A stretch of DNA of 50,460 bases, taken from an uncultured Clostridia bacterium. GTDB lineage: Bacteria > Bacillota > Clostridia > Oscillospirales > Acutalibacteraceae. Location: assembly GCA_937898625.1 (NCBI GenBank), contig CALEJF010000026.1, positions 1 through 50,460 on the forward strand. The letters run 5' to 3'. Below, in pieces: positions 34,866 through 44,535 of the stretch; position 1 is the stretch's first letter; every line of letters begins with the position of its first letter. Under the pieces are notes generated by a model that searched no databases, was not told where the DNA came from, and saw only the letters and a program-made list of their open reading frames with translations. A program made the position numbers and the translations under genes.

Positions 34866-35846
34866 ATGTTGAAAAGTTATACTATAATCTGCTTTTTTCT
34901 GTCACTTGCTATGATACTCTGCCCTCTATGCGCATTAGATAAGACCAACAATGTTTTTTCCGATATGGTTGCAGATGAAGATGAAATAACAGAAGTTGTT
35001 GAGAATGTTGATGTTTCCACTGTTAAGGTTATGTCGGCAAGCAGTAAGAATATTACTGAAATGACGCTAAACGACTATCTTTTAGGCGTTGTGGCAGCCG
35101 AAATAAATCCCACATACCACGAGGAGGCAATCAAGGCACAGATTATTGCCTCCCACACCCTACTTTTATACACTAAAAAGCATAAAAGTGATTCTTTGCA
35201 GAATGCAGATATAACCGACAGCAGTGCACAACATCAGGGCTTCTTAACAGCACAACAACAAAAAGAAAAATGGGGCGAAAACTATGATATATATGTTACG
35301 AAAATAACAAAATGTATTGATGATGTAATTAATCTGACCTTACAATATAACAACGAATACATAAATTCTGTTTTTCACTCAATGAGTAACGGAAGAACTG
35401 AAAAAGCAAGTGATGTATGGGGAGGGGATTATCCCTATTTGCAATCCGTACCAAGTGTTGGTGACACCCTTTCCCCTGCACATATTTCCACCGTTACCGT
35501 AAGTGTAAAGGATTTTGAGGACAAAATGAAAGCTCAAGGTGCTAAACTTGAAGATAACGAAGAAAAGTGGCTTAAAGAAATTACAAACACCGACACAGGA
35601 ATGGTAAAAACAATCAAAATCGGTGACAAAGAATTTAAAGGCACGGATATTCGTAATGTTTTTCAACTGAAAAGCAGTACCTTTACTGTTGAATATAATG
35701 ACAATAGTTTTATTTTTACCGTTAAAGGTTATGGTCACGGTGTAGGAATGAGCCAATATGGAGCAAACCATATGGCAAGTCAAGGCTTTAGCTTTGAGGA
35801 AATACTCAAGCATTACTACAAGGGAATTGAGATAAAAGAGATATAA
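34866..35846 (+). CDS. spoIID: SpoIID/LytB-type protein, stage II sporulation protein D
   Basis: 326 residues. An N-terminal hydrophobic segment (about 5-22, TIICFFLSLAMILCPLCAL) anchors it in the membrane. The SpoIID domain shows LNDYLLGVVAAEINPTYHEE with the catalytic Glu, AIKAQIIASHTLLLYTKK, FHSMSNGRTEKASDVWGGDYP and KGYGHGVGMSQYGANHMASQ near the end. SpoIID is a lytic transglycosylase that cuts denuded peptidoglycan during forespore engulfment. AAGGGAG precedes the ATG. The gene is divergent from gltA and ends at a shared terminator. With ricT it suggests a spore former or recent loss. Confidence 0.92.
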   Translation: MLKSYTIICFFLSLAMILCPLCALDKTNNVFSDMVADEDEITEVVENVDVSTVKVMSASSKNITEMTLNDYLLGVVAAEINPTYHEEAIKAQIIASHTLLLYTKKHKSDSLQNADITDSSAQHQGFLTAQQQKEKWGENYDIYVTKITKCIDDVINLTLQYNNEYINSVFHSMSNGRTEKASDVWGGDYPYLQSVPSVGDTLSPAHISTVTVSVKDFEDKMKAQGAKLEDNEEKWLKEITNTDTGMVKTIKIGDKEFKGTDIRNVFQLKSSTFTVEYNDNSFIFTVKGYGHGVGMSQYGANHMASQGFSFEEILKHYYKGIEIKEI

Positions 35847-35849
35847 AAA

Positions 35850-35881
35850 AATGCCTTGATGGTTCACACCACCAAGGCATT
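35850..35881. terminator. Bidirectional terminator between spoIID and the LRR gene
   Basis: Thirteen-base inverted repeat starting AATGCCTTG with its mate CAAGGCATT and an imperfect inner part, lying 3 bases past the spoIID stop and 17 before the LRR-gene stop. Confidence 0.7.
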
Positions 35882-35897
35882 GATTATTGCTTTAATA

Positions 35898-37553
35898 TCA
35901 AAGTATCCAACCGAATAATAAACTCATAAGGTTTTCAAAGAAGGCTGCAACTCTTTCAAAGAATGACAAGCGACCAACTATTTCATAATTATATCCCAAA
36001 TCATCAATAAAATCGTGACCTTCTGTACCCTTTATAACTTGGAATGTCACATTTTCACAACCATCAAAGGCATTGGCATCAAAAGCCTCGACAGTCTTTG
36101 AAATATAGATTGTTTCAAGTTCCGGACAACCAAGGAATGCGTTTGTTCCAACACTGAATACACCCTCTTCAAGTCTTACGGTTTTAAGGTTCTCGCATCC
36201 CTTGAATGCTGATTCTTCAACAAAACAATCATCACCGTAAATTACAACTTCCTCAAGTCCTGTGTTTGAAAATGCAAGTTCTCCTATGATGCCGATATTT
36301 TCAGATAATGTAACATTTTTAAGTGCGGTGCAGTTTTCAAATGCACCTGTATCAATATACTCTGTTTTCTCTAAATTGATTTCTTCAAGGTTTTTGCAGT
36401 TACGGAACGCAGCATTCCAAACCCAGTATTCGCCCTTTGCAGAGAATTTCTTAATGCTACTGTTACAAAAAGCCTGTGAGCCAACATATTCAAGGTCTTT
36501 TGCAACTACTTCTTCAAGTCCGTTACAGCCATAGAAAGCATAATCACCGATTGCACCGACATCTGATTTGAGAGTGAGCTTACCCTGTGCCTTTGACGGA
36601 AGATAATATTCGAGAATCAAGCCATCTCTTTCCTCACCATCAAAGAAGAATGTTGTCTTGAAATAAATTGCATTACCATCAGTTAAAAGCATCTGATTTT
36701 CTGAATCAATTGTAATACTCTCAAGTGTCTTACAATCCTTGAAAGCACCCGTAATATCGTAAACATTAGCACCCAAGTGAATTGATTTGATTTTTGTATT
36801 TGCAAAGCAATCCACACCAAGGCTCTGAACATTTTCACCAAGTGTAACCTTCTGAAGATTTGCACAATCCTTAAAAGCGCCGTCGCCGATTATCTCAATA
36901 TTATCAGGAATATTAACCTCTGTTAAATTACGGCAGGATGCAAAGGCAAGATAAGGAATCTCTGTAACTTTTTCATTAAATACAACACTCTTTAAGCCTG
37001 ACATAAAGAAGCAATTTGATACAATAATCTCAATATTTGCAGGAATTACATATTCATCTGCATTACCGATATATGAGAAAAGAACATTTTTACCAAGAAT
37101 CACTTCATCCTTTGAATATAGTTTTTCTTCAAATGGTGTTCCAATGAAAACACCTTCACCAAAGTATTCAAAATTACAGTCAGCAGGAATAACTACATTT
37201 TCAAGGTATGGGCTGAATGCAAAGGCGTTACTTCCCATATATGTGATTGTTGACGGAAGTGTTACCGCTGTGTAGTCACTATCACTAAATGCCATATCCA
37301 TAATTCCCATAACGATAAAATTCTTTCCTTCGTGGGTAATTGTTTCAGGAATAACTATACCGGGCTTTGGTGATGTGTCTGCTTCGTCAAAATCAAAGCC
37401 TGTAACAAAAGCAATATCATCATAGAGCATATAATATACATCATCAACAGCCACATTGAAATAAAAGTCTTCAAGTACTTCTGCTGATGTTGGCACTACA
37501 AACACGGACAACATCATAATTAAACTTAAGCATACTGATAAAATTTTTTTCAT
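35898..37553 (-). CDS. Secreted BspA-type leucine-rich-repeat protein
   Basis: 551 residues. A signal peptide (residues 1-24, MKKILSVCLSLIMMLSVFVV then PTSA) is followed by about 15 LRR_5/BspA-like repeats of 22-23 residues with the form IGDGAFKDCANLQKVTLGEN. The C-terminus ends with an amphipathic stretch (RLSFFERVAAFFENLMSLLF). No dockerin, sortase motif or catalytic domain is seen. Such proteins are surface or secreted binding proteins in gut bacteria. AAGGGGA precedes the ATG. It lies 22 bases after the GH38 gene and is probably the last gene of the nadB operon. Confidence 0.9.
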   Translation of the reverse strand: MKKILSVCLSLIMMLSVFVVPTSAEVLEDFYFNVAVDDVYYMLYDDIAFVTGFDFDEADTSPKPGIVIPETITHEGKNFIVMGIMDMAFSDSDYTAVTLPSTITYMGSNAFAFSPYLENVVIPADCNFEYFGEGVFIGTPFEEKLYSKDEVILGKNVLFSYIGNADEYVIPANIEIIVSNCFFMSGLKSVVFNEKVTEIPYLAFASCRNLTEVNIPDNIEIIGDGAFKDCANLQKVTLGENVQSLGVDCFANTKIKSIHLGANVYDITGAFKDCKTLESITIDSENQMLLTDGNAIYFKTTFFFDGEERDGLILEYYLPSKAQGKLTLKSDVGAIGDYAFYGCNGLEEVVAKDLEYVGSQAFCNSSIKKFSAKGEYWVWNAAFRNCKNLEEINLEKTEYIDTGAFENCTALKNVTLSENIGIIGELAFSNTGLEEVVIYGDDCFVEESAFKGCENLKTVRLEEGVFSVGTNAFLGCPELETIYISKTVEAFDANAFDGCENVTFQVIKGTEGHDFIDDLGYNYEIVGRLSFFERVAAFFENLMSLLFGWIL

Positions 37554-37575
37554 TTTTCCAATCCCCTTTTTATTT

Positions 37576-40500
37576 TTATTTTATAACTTTTATTGTATTG
37601 ATTTCAAATGGTCTGAAATCAACAGTTACCTTGTTATCAACAACATCCAATTCCTCTGTATTGTTTTCAAGCATATCGCAAAGGTATGCCTTTTTAATAT
37701 CAAAACCGAATGTGATGTTTGCTTTTGTGCGCTTGTTGTAATATTCACAACCACGAAGAACAATTGTTTCTTCTGTTTCTGCTTTCTTTGCAGTTTCAAA
37801 GATTACATTATCACAGTCAACAGTAAAGAATGAATACTCGTTTGCAAGAGCACCCTTGTTTTCCCCTACTTTCTTGCAAATCATCGGAATATTAAGGTCA
37901 TAAGCCTTCTTTATTGTACCTGCTTCCCTGTAATCTCCTGCGTGTGGGTAGAGAGAATATGTAAATTTGTGTTCACATTTATCTGCATCAGGGTCAGGGA
38001 ATGTGCCACACTTAAGTAAAGTAAGGCTCATTACACCATCGTGAATTGCGTGACCGTATTTACAGTCGTTCATAAGGCTGACACCATATCCATATTCTGA
38101 CAAATCGCAGTATTTATGGGCACAAACTTCAAATCTGGCAGCATCCCAACTTGTATTCTTGTGAGTTGGTCTTTCAACTGAGCCGAACTGAATATCATAA
38201 GTTGCTTTGTTTGTATTTACATCCACAGGGAATGCGGTTTTGAAAATAAGGTGTGATTCTTTCCAATCAATATAGTTTTCAAAATCAATCTTATCCACAT
38301 TGTTGTAAAGATAAATGCTTTGAACGATTGTGCTGTTCTTGAATTTCTTTGTGATTTTAAGTCCTGCACGTTCGCCTTCGTTGAGAATTTCAACACTTTC
38401 AACTTGGTCTGCTTCCCAATGCTTTTCGGTATAATAACTGCTCATTTCCCAGTTATCATATTCTCTTGGATAGTCCTCATAAGCAGTAAGCACATTACCA
38501 CGCTGACCATTTTTAAGGACTTCACGGTTATTTCTCTTGTCAAAAATGCTTGTGAATGTACCTTTTTCGTCAAGTGTAAGACGGAAGAAATCATTTTCCA
38601 TTGAGTTTTCTGTAACAGTAACCTTGCTTTCAGCAACTGTTGGGTTTATTACCTTGTATCCCTTTGCAGGAATGTTTTCAGCATAAATCCATTTACCATC
38701 AATCTCTACTGCACCACTATTCACAAATGAGTGTGGGTTAAATACAACATAACCCTCTGTTGCCTCTACGTTATTTGCAATATCAGTTGTTGTGTCGTTG
38801 ATAATCTCGTTACCAACTGCACCGATTTCCTCATATTGCTGATGAGAATCCTCGTAAACCTCTTTAATTGATGAACCCGGAATAATATCGTGGAATTGGT
38901 TGAGAAGAATTGTTTCCCAAGCATTCATCATATCTTCCTTGCGATATTTATATCCGTTAAGATGCTCGTCAATAAGTGAAAGAGTTTCAGCCCTCTGGAA
39001 CATAAACTCGCTCTTACGGTTATATCTCTTGTTCTTTGCCTGAGATGTATATGTACCACGGTGGAATTCAAGATAAAGTTCACCATTCCAATGTGGAATT
39101 TTAGGATTATTCTCTGTCTTTGACTTAATGTCATCAAAGAATTCACCTGCATAAGCCATTATTGGTGTACTTGTGCCGGGGATACCGTGTTTAAGACGGT
39201 CAAAATACTCTAAATCCTTTGCATAAGGTCCGCCACCGCCATCACCAAAACCGAAAGTAATGAGCACATTGTCATACAAGTCTTTCTGCTGATAACGGTC
39301 ATAGGCACCACGAAGTTGATTTGCATTAAGTTTTGCATTATATGTAACATTTGTTGCGGGTTCCTGACCACGAACTTTATCCTGCGCAGTCATGAAGTGG
39401 GTGAAAACAGGAGTATTGTCAATACCGTGCCAGATAAATGTGTCATAAGGCATTTTATTCATTTCATTCCAACCAATTTTTGATGTTACGAACTTGTCAA
39501 TACCACTCTTTTGTAAAATCTGTGGTAAAGCCGCTGAATAACCAAAAACGTCTGGTAGCCAAAGGATTTTACTGTCAACACCAAATTCATCTTTCATAAA
39601 GCGTTTGCCGTAGATGAATTGACGAACTAAACTTTCACCTGAACAAAGGTTACAGTCAGCCTCAACCCACATACCGCCTTCAACTTCCCATCGGCCAAGG
39701 CGAACCATTTCTTTAACTTCTTCGTAAAGTTCAGGGGCATCCATTTTAAGGTATTTGTAAAGCTGTGGCTGGCTTGACATAAACTTATATTCGGGGTATT
39801 TCTTCATAAGTGCCAACACAGTTGAGAAAGAACGAAGAATTTTTTCGCGAGTTTGTGCAAGAGTCCATTCCCAAGCAACATCAATATGAGTATGTCCTAT
39901 ACAGAATGCGAAAACATCACCCTTGCGACAATATTTTCCGTAGAATTCTGTTTTAAGATACTCAATTGCCTTGTCGAGAGATGCGTAATATTCTTCCGAA
40001 TAGGGTGAACGCATATCAATAAAATTAAGTGCATTATTAAGATGCTTTTTAATTTCAAAGTAGTTTCTTGAATTCTCATCTTCGTATGCAAGAATTTCAA
40101 AAGGTACTTTTATATCATAATAAAGTTGCTTTGTTTTAGCATCAATAAGTTGAAGATTTGTCACAAAATCAACATATTCGTCGTGGATACTGCCTGAATA
40201 AGCATAAAGGTAAACCTTATGATTTCCCTTTGTCAAAAATACCTCACGGTGGTTTTTATCAATACCCTGCTGAAGTTTTCCATCAACATAAGCAATAAAC
40301 TGAGGATTGATGTCACACCAACCAAGACGAGCATCACTGGCTACTGCTAACTGAATTTCACCGTCCCAACTTTCAGGCACTTTGATTTCGTTATAAAACC
40401 AAGCGTGTTTATCTTTTTTGCCACCCCAGCGGTTGATATATGGTGTGAAAAGTGTAAAACTATCGTCAATTTCGGGGAGAGTGTTATCAAGTTTATAATC

Positions 40501-40608
40501 ACACTCTTTATAGAGAAAATCTGTTACAGGGATATTCTCTTTAATCACAAGTTTCTCAAATTCTTCAAGAAACACGTTAATTCTGTCTTCAATAAAATCT
40601 TTGTACAT
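37576..40608 (-). CDS. GH38 alpha-mannosidase
   Basis: 1010 residues, normal for bacterial class II alpha-mannosidases. An N-terminal beta-sandwich (about 1-225) precedes the catalytic domain with zinc ligands in FCIGHTHIDVAWEWTLAQ (His241, Asp243), the nucleophile Asp318 in GGMWVEADCNLCSGESLVRQ, and the second His in NQFHDIIPGSSIKEVYED. A helical bundle and the C-terminal beta-sandwich domains follow. No signal peptide, so it trims alpha-mannosides inside the cell. GGAAGGCGG precedes the ATG. Its place between folC and the LRR gene is metabolically odd. Confidence 0.96.
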   Translation of the reverse strand: MYKDFIEDRINVFLEEFEKLVIKENIPVTDFLYKECDYKLDNTLPEIDDSFTLFTPYINRWGGKKDKHAWFYNEIKVPESWDGEIQLAVASDARLGWCDINPQFIAYVDGKLQQGIDKNHREVFLTKGNHKVYLYAYSGSIHDEYVDFVTNLQLIDAKTKQLYYDIKVPFEILAYEDENSRNYFEIKKHLNNALNFIDMRSPYSEEYYASLDKAIEYLKTEFYGKYCRKGDVFAFCIGHTHIDVAWEWTLAQTREKILRSFSTVLALMKKYPEYKFMSSQPQLYKYLKMDAPELYEEVKEMVRLGRWEVEGGMWVEADCNLCSGESLVRQFIYGKRFMKDEFGVDSKILWLPDVFGYSAALPQILQKSGIDKFVTSKIGWNEMNKMPYDTFIWHGIDNTPVFTHFMTAQDKVRGQEPATNVTYNAKLNANQLRGAYDRYQQKDLYDNVLITFGFGDGGGGPYAKDLEYFDRLKHGIPGTSTPIMAYAGEFFDDIKSKTENNPKIPHWNGELYLEFHRGTYTSQAKNKRYNRKSEFMFQRAETLSLIDEHLNGYKYRKEDMMNAWETILLNQFHDIIPGSSIKEVYEDSHQQYEEIGAVGNEIINDTTTDIANNVEATEGYVVFNPHSFVNSGAVEIDGKWIYAENIPAKGYKVINPTVAESKVTVTENSMENDFFRLTLDEKGTFTSIFDKRNNREVLKNGQRGNVLTAYEDYPREYDNWEMSSYYTEKHWEADQVESVEILNEGERAGLKITKKFKNSTIVQSIYLYNNVDKIDFENYIDWKESHLIFKTAFPVDVNTNKATYDIQFGSVERPTHKNTSWDAARFEVCAHKYCDLSEYGYGVSLMNDCKYGHAIHDGVMSLTLLKCGTFPDPDADKCEHKFTYSLYPHAGDYREAGTIKKAYDLNIPMICKKVGENKGALANEYSFFTVDCDNVIFETAKKAETEETIVLRGCEYYNKRTKANITFGFDIKKAYLCDMLENNTEELDVVDNKVTVDFRPFEINTIKVIK

Positions 40609-40631
40609 AAGGTATTCCGCCTTCCCTTGTC

Positions 40632-41879
40632 TTAATCTGCAAATATATCACTCATCATATAAAACGAGCCACAAATTAAAACTGTTTCGTCTTCTTTGGT
40701 GTTTGAAAGAATATATTTATAACCCTCTTTGGGATTATCTATAAATTTGCAGTCATCACAATGTTTTTCTGTTATTTCTTTTAAACTTTCACCGTTTAAT
40801 GCCCTTGGATTACTCGGTGTTACTGTCACAACAGATTTGCAAAGTGGTGCAATTGTTTTAACATAACCTTCCACATCCTTGTCAGCCATAAGTCCTATAA
40901 GCATATTGATTTTCTGCACATTGTATTTTTTAAGGAAATCATAAAGTGCATTTGCACAACCCTCGTTATGCCCACCATCACGGATTATAAGAGGATTTTC
41001 GTTTATTATTTCCATTCGTGCAATCATTCTGGTGTTTTCAATGCCACTTGCAATTGCGATTTCGTTTAATCCAAGCACTTTTGCACATTCGATGGCATTT
41101 ACTGTGTTTTCAATCTGATGATTACCTGTAAGCCTTGTTTTATAAACATTATCACAATATGCAAAAACTGTGCCGAAAATAGAATCGTCAAGAATTTCTG
41201 TTTTTTTGGGGTTAGTAACAATCAAATCGCAGTTTTTCTTTTCACAAGTTTCTCTTATAACTTTGAGAGCATCTTCACATTGGTTTGAAGATGTGACTAC
41301 AGGCACATTTTCCTTGATTATCCCGCATTTTTCAAAGGCAATTTTCTTGATTGTATCCCCTAAAATCGCAATATGGTCAAGAGAAATTGATGTAATAACT
41401 ACAGCTTCGGGCTTTTTAACAACATTTGTTGCATCAAATCGACCACCAAGACCAACTTCCAATACAACATATTCACATTCTGCCTTCACAAAACAGAGAA
41501 ATGCAGAAACAGTAATTGCCTCAAATTCTGTGATGATAATACCCTGCTTATTTAATTCTTCTATTTTTTCACGAACTTCTGTAACACACTCTGCAAAAAG
41601 TGTTTTATCCACATTTTCACCGTCAATCTGAATTCTCTCACAGAAATCAATGACATAAGGTGAAGTGAAAAGTCCTGTTTTCCTACCACTCGCAATAAGC
41701 ATATTTGAAATCATTGTGGATGTTGAGCCTTTTCCGTTTGTACCTGCAATATGCACAACTTTGAGCTTATCTTGTGGGTTATCAAGCATTTCTAAAAGCA
41801 TTGAAATTCGCTCTAGCCCGGGTTTAATTCCAAATGCTAAAAGTGAATGGATGTATTCTACCGATTCATTAAAATTCAT
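40632..41879 (-). CDS. folC: Bifunctional folylpolyglutamate/dihydrofolate synthase
   Basis: 415 residues, full length. The ATP-binding P-loop is VHIAGTNGKGSTSTMISNML, followed by KTGLFTSPYVIDFCERIQID and VVLEVGLGGRFDATNVV, with the Mur-ligase-type magnesium and ATP residues ITSISLDHIAILGDTIKKIA. The C-terminal domain begins near IIRDGGHNEGCANAL. It adds glutamate to folates in the cytoplasm. It follows nadC after 2 bases and precedes the GH38 gene by 23 bases, so it is in the nad operon. Confidence 0.95.
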   Translation of the reverse strand: MNFNESVEYIHSLLAFGIKPGLERISMLLEMLDNPQDKLKVVHIAGTNGKGSTSTMISNMLIASGRKTGLFTSPYVIDFCERIQIDGENVDKTLFAECVTEVREKIEELNKQGIIITEFEAITVSAFLCFVKAECEYVVLEVGLGGRFDATNVVKKPEAVVITSISLDHIAILGDTIKKIAFEKCGIIKENVPVVTSSNQCEDALKVIRETCEKKNCDLIVTNPKKTEILDDSIFGTVFAYCDNVYKTRLTGNHQIENTVNAIECAKVLGLNEIAIASGIENTRMIARMEIINENPLIIRDGGHNEGCANALYDFLKKYNVQKINMLIGLMADKDVEGYVKTIAPLCKSVVTVTPSNPRALNGESLKEITEKHCDDCKFIDNPKEGYKYILSNTKEDETVLICGSFYMMSDIFAD

Positions 41880-41881
41880 AA

Positions 41882-42718
41882 TTATCTCATTTTCATTGAA
41901 ATATCAAATGCTTTTACAGAGTGTGTAAGTGCACCAAGGGAGATAATATCAACACCTGTTTTTGCAACATCTGCGATATTGTCAAGGGTAATGTTACCTG
42001 ATGCTTCCGTTTTTGCTCTGCCATCAATAAATGCTACACATTCTCTCATCTGCTCATTGTTCATATTGTCAAGCATAATGATGTCTGCACCAGCCTCGAC
42101 TGCTTCCTTAACTTCGTCAAAATTTCTTGTTTCAACTTCGATTTTTACCATGTGACCAAGTTTTGAGCGAAGAATTTTTACTGCATTTGTAATTCCGCCA
42201 CCTGCATCAATGTGGTTGTCCTTAAGCATTGCACCGTCAGAAAGGTTGTATCTATGATTTTTACCACCACCACAAACTACTGCATATTTCTGTAATGCAC
42301 GAAGTCCGGGAAGTGTTTTTCTTGTATCTGTAACAGATGCATTTGTACCCTCGCAGAGTTTAACCGCCTTATTTGTAGCCGTTGCGATACCTGACATATG
42401 CTGAATAATATTAAGGGCTGTTCTTTCACCCTTTAAAAGACAAGCAGTTTTACCGTTAAATTCAACGATTAATTCCCCTGCCTTAACCTCATCACCATCA
42501 TTTTTATATGCTGTGTATGTGAATGTGTCATCAAGGAGAGTAAACACTCTCATAGCAATATCTAAACCACAGAGTACACCGTCTGCCTTTGCTACAAAAT
42601 ATGAGTCATTTCTCTGATTTTCAGGGATTAAATAGTCCGCTGAAACATCAATATAATTTATGTCTTCGCTGATTGCTTCTTTAATAAGATTATCTACATA
42701 GAACTGATTTAATTTCAT
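41882..42718 (-). CDS. nadC: Nicotinate-nucleotide diphosphorylase (carboxylating)
   Basis: 278 residues, full length. It turns quinolinate and PRPP into nicotinate mononucleotide, the third step of de novo NAD synthesis. Motifs: LLKGERTALNIIQHMSGIAT, TDTRKTLPGLRALQKYAVVC, GGGKNHRYNLSDGAMLKDNH and EVETRNFDEVKEAVEAGADI with the DNM motif IIMLDNMNNEQM, all phosphoribosyl- or quinolinate-binding. AAGGAGG lies 13 bases before the ATG, which overlaps the nadB stop by four bases (ATGA). Confidence 0.97.
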   Translation of the reverse strand: MKLNQFYVDNLIKEAISEDINYIDVSADYLIPENQRNDSYFVAKADGVLCGLDIAMRVFTLLDDTFTYTAYKNDGDEVKAGELIVEFNGKTACLLKGERTALNIIQHMSGIATATNKAVKLCEGTNASVTDTRKTLPGLRALQKYAVVCGGGKNHRYNLSDGAMLKDNHIDAGGGITNAVKILRSKLGHMVKIEVETRNFDEVKEAVEAGADIIMLDNMNNEQMRECVAFIDGRAKTEASGNITLDNIADVAKTGVDIISLGALTHSVKAFDISMKMR

Positions 42719-44175
42719 TGGTCATTGACCTCCTTGAGAATTATATAGGCAACTGTTGCAAGGCTTAATGCTTCGCAATAGTCAGGAGTAATCTTGAATT
42801 TACCGTTTTTAAGTCGTGTCAGAATTTCACGGACACGCTTATAACCGTTTCGAACTGCATCTTCATTGGCAGGCATTACAAAATATGAACGTTGCATAAT
42901 GTTGCGAATTTCTGTACGCACACCCTTTAAAAGAGGGGCACCGTCAAGGTCTATTTTTTCAATTTCTGTTACTTTTACCTCGGGATATTTCATCTCAATA
43001 CAACGGACAATATCATCGGCACAACGCTTACCAAAAACAAGTGCTTCCAACAAAGAATTACTTGCAAGGCGGTTTTTACCGTGAACACCTGTATTCGAAC
43101 ATTCGCCAACTGCATAGAGTCGGGAAATTGTTGTTCGGGAATTAAGGTCAACCTCAATACCACCCATAAGATAATGTTGACAAGGGAAAATAGGAATTAA
43201 GTCCTTTGTAATATCCACTTTGTACTTTAAACATCCCTGATAAATTCCGGGGAAACGGTTTAAAAGATATTCACGGTCACGATGAGTAATATCAAGGAAA
43301 AACTCGTTGCTACCTGTACGACGGGATTCAATGATAATTGACTTTGAAACAACATCACGAGGAGCAAGTTCAAGTCTTTCATCATAACGATGCATAAATC
43401 TTTCTTTATTACAGTTAAGAAGATATGCCCCTTCACCACGGACTGCTTCACTGATTAAAAACTGTTCGTTTTCATCGGAATTAAATGCAGTTGGATGGAA
43501 CTGAACATAACTTAAATCCTTTATTCTTGCACCTAATTCAAATGCAAGACGAATACCGTCACCTGTTGCAACTTTCGGATTAGTTGTATATTTATAAACT
43601 CTACCAATACCACCCGTTGCAAGTACACAATAACTTGCAAAAATTTCGTCCTGTCCGTCCGGTGTCAGAACATGAGCGCAGATGCCACTTTTCACTCTTG
43701 TAAGTTTAAAAACAGGTGTGTTTTCAACTATTGTGATATTCTTGCGAGTTTTGGCTTCTGCCACCATGGCACGAACCATCTCTGCACCTGTTGTATCCTT
43801 ATGATGAACAATTCTTCTACGACAATGGCCACCCTCAAGGGTCATATTAAGCTCGCCATCTTCTCGCTTATCAAACTCAACACCATACTCAATGATTTTA
43901 CGGACTTCTGCAGGACCTTCGTGGACTAAAGTTGTAACTGCATCAATATCGTTAGCATGTTTACCTGCAATCATAGTATCGTTGATATGCAAATCATAAC
44001 TGTCGTTTTCCAAGTCAAGAACTGCAGCCACACCACCCTGTGCAAGTGATGAGTTTGAATCTGTATTACTCTTTTTTGCAAGGATTATAATATTAAGATT
44101 TTCAGGTAATGAAAGTGCTGTATTAAGCCCTGCTACACCGCAACCGACTATAAGCACATCACATTTTTTACTCAT
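42715..44175 (-). CDS. nadB: L-aspartate oxidase
   Basis: 486 residues from the ATG at 44175; the frame extends 7 codons upstream to a TTG at 44196 that is less likely. It oxidises L-aspartate to iminoaspartate with FAD in NAD synthesis; anaerobes use fumarate as acceptor. The FAD motif is DVLIVGCGVAGLNTALSLPE, followed by SNSSLAQGGVAAVLD and LEGGHCRRRIVHHKDTTGAE, then PCQHYLMGGIEVDLNSRTTI and YAVGECSNTGVHGKNRLASN. It opens the operon nadB-nadC-folC-GH38-LRR. Quinolinate synthase (nadA), usually its partner, is not adjacent. Confidence 0.97.
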   Translation of the reverse strand: MSKKCDVLIVGCGVAGLNTALSLPENLNIIILAKKSNTDSNSSLAQGGVAAVLDLENDSYDLHINDTMIAGKHANDIDAVTTLVHEGPAEVRKIIEYGVEFDKREDGELNMTLEGGHCRRRIVHHKDTTGAEMVRAMVAEAKTRKNITIVENTPVFKLTRVKSGICAHVLTPDGQDEIFASYCVLATGGIGRVYKYTTNPKVATGDGIRLAFELGARIKDLSYVQFHPTAFNSDENEQFLISEAVRGEGAYLLNCNKERFMHRYDERLELAPRDVVSKSIIIESRRTGSNEFFLDITHRDREYLLNRFPGIYQGCLKYKVDITKDLIPIFPCQHYLMGGIEVDLNSRTTISRLYAVGECSNTGVHGKNRLASNSLLEALVFGKRCADDIVRCIEMKYPEVKVTEIEKIDLDGAPLLKGVRTEIRNIMQRSYFVMPANEDAVRNGYKRVREILTRLKNGKFKITPDYCEALSLATVAYIILKEVNDQ

Positions 44176-44283
44176 TAAACATTCATCTTCTTTCAAAAAT
44201 GAAATAAATATAATTATACAGATATTATGATACCATACATTTCAAAAAAATAATAGATGTTTTTAATATTTTGTTGAATAAAT

Positions 44284-44439
44284 TGGAGTTTGTCGGGCTC
44301 TTTTCCGCCCCATCTCCGAGGGGGCTGTTGAGCGTAGCGAGACTGGGGGAGTAACTCCCTCCGTCATTTTCTTACGAAAATGCCACCTCCCTCAATGAGG
44401 GAGGGGAACATTAAATCAGTTAGACAAATTCAAATTTGT
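44284..44439. repeat. Dispersed MITE-like element with nested hairpins, full copy
   Basis: About 156 bases, starting GGAGTTTGTCGGG and ending AGACAAATTCAAATTTG. It contains GGGGGAGTAACTCCCTCC, CATTTTCTTACGAAAATG and CCTCCCTCAATGAGGGAGG hairpins. The last 54 bases are repeated at 1-57 with one mismatch, and the body matches 11232-11382 in the inverted orientation of its core. Confidence 0.8.
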
Positions 44440-44463
44440 AAAACTCATACAACAATAAATATC

Positions 44464-44492
44464 TTGACACTCAATGTGGCTTGTGATATACT
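44464..44492 (+). promoter_or_regulatory. Strong sigma-A-type promoter of scfA
   Basis: Consensus TTGACA (44464-44469), a 17-base spacer and TATACT (44487-44492), 43 bases before the SCIFF start codon. It lies just outside the repeat element. Confidence 0.85.
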
Positions 44493-44535
44493 TTTTCTGT
44501 AAATATTTGATACTATTCAGATAGGAGATATTACT

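Larger units (their letters stand above)
44176..44535. other. Intergenic region between nadB and scfA (about 360 bases)
   Basis: This is the only gene-free stretch over 300 bases. It holds the upstream region of nadB (44197-44283, AT-rich), a MITE-like repeat (44284-44439) and the scfA promoter (44464-44492). No open frame with a ribosome-binding site is seen. Confidence 0.8.

Noticed and set aside
41170..41631. Plus-strand open frame of 153 codons opposite folC
   Set aside because: It is antisense to a well-conserved gene and has no ribosome-binding site or family likeness.
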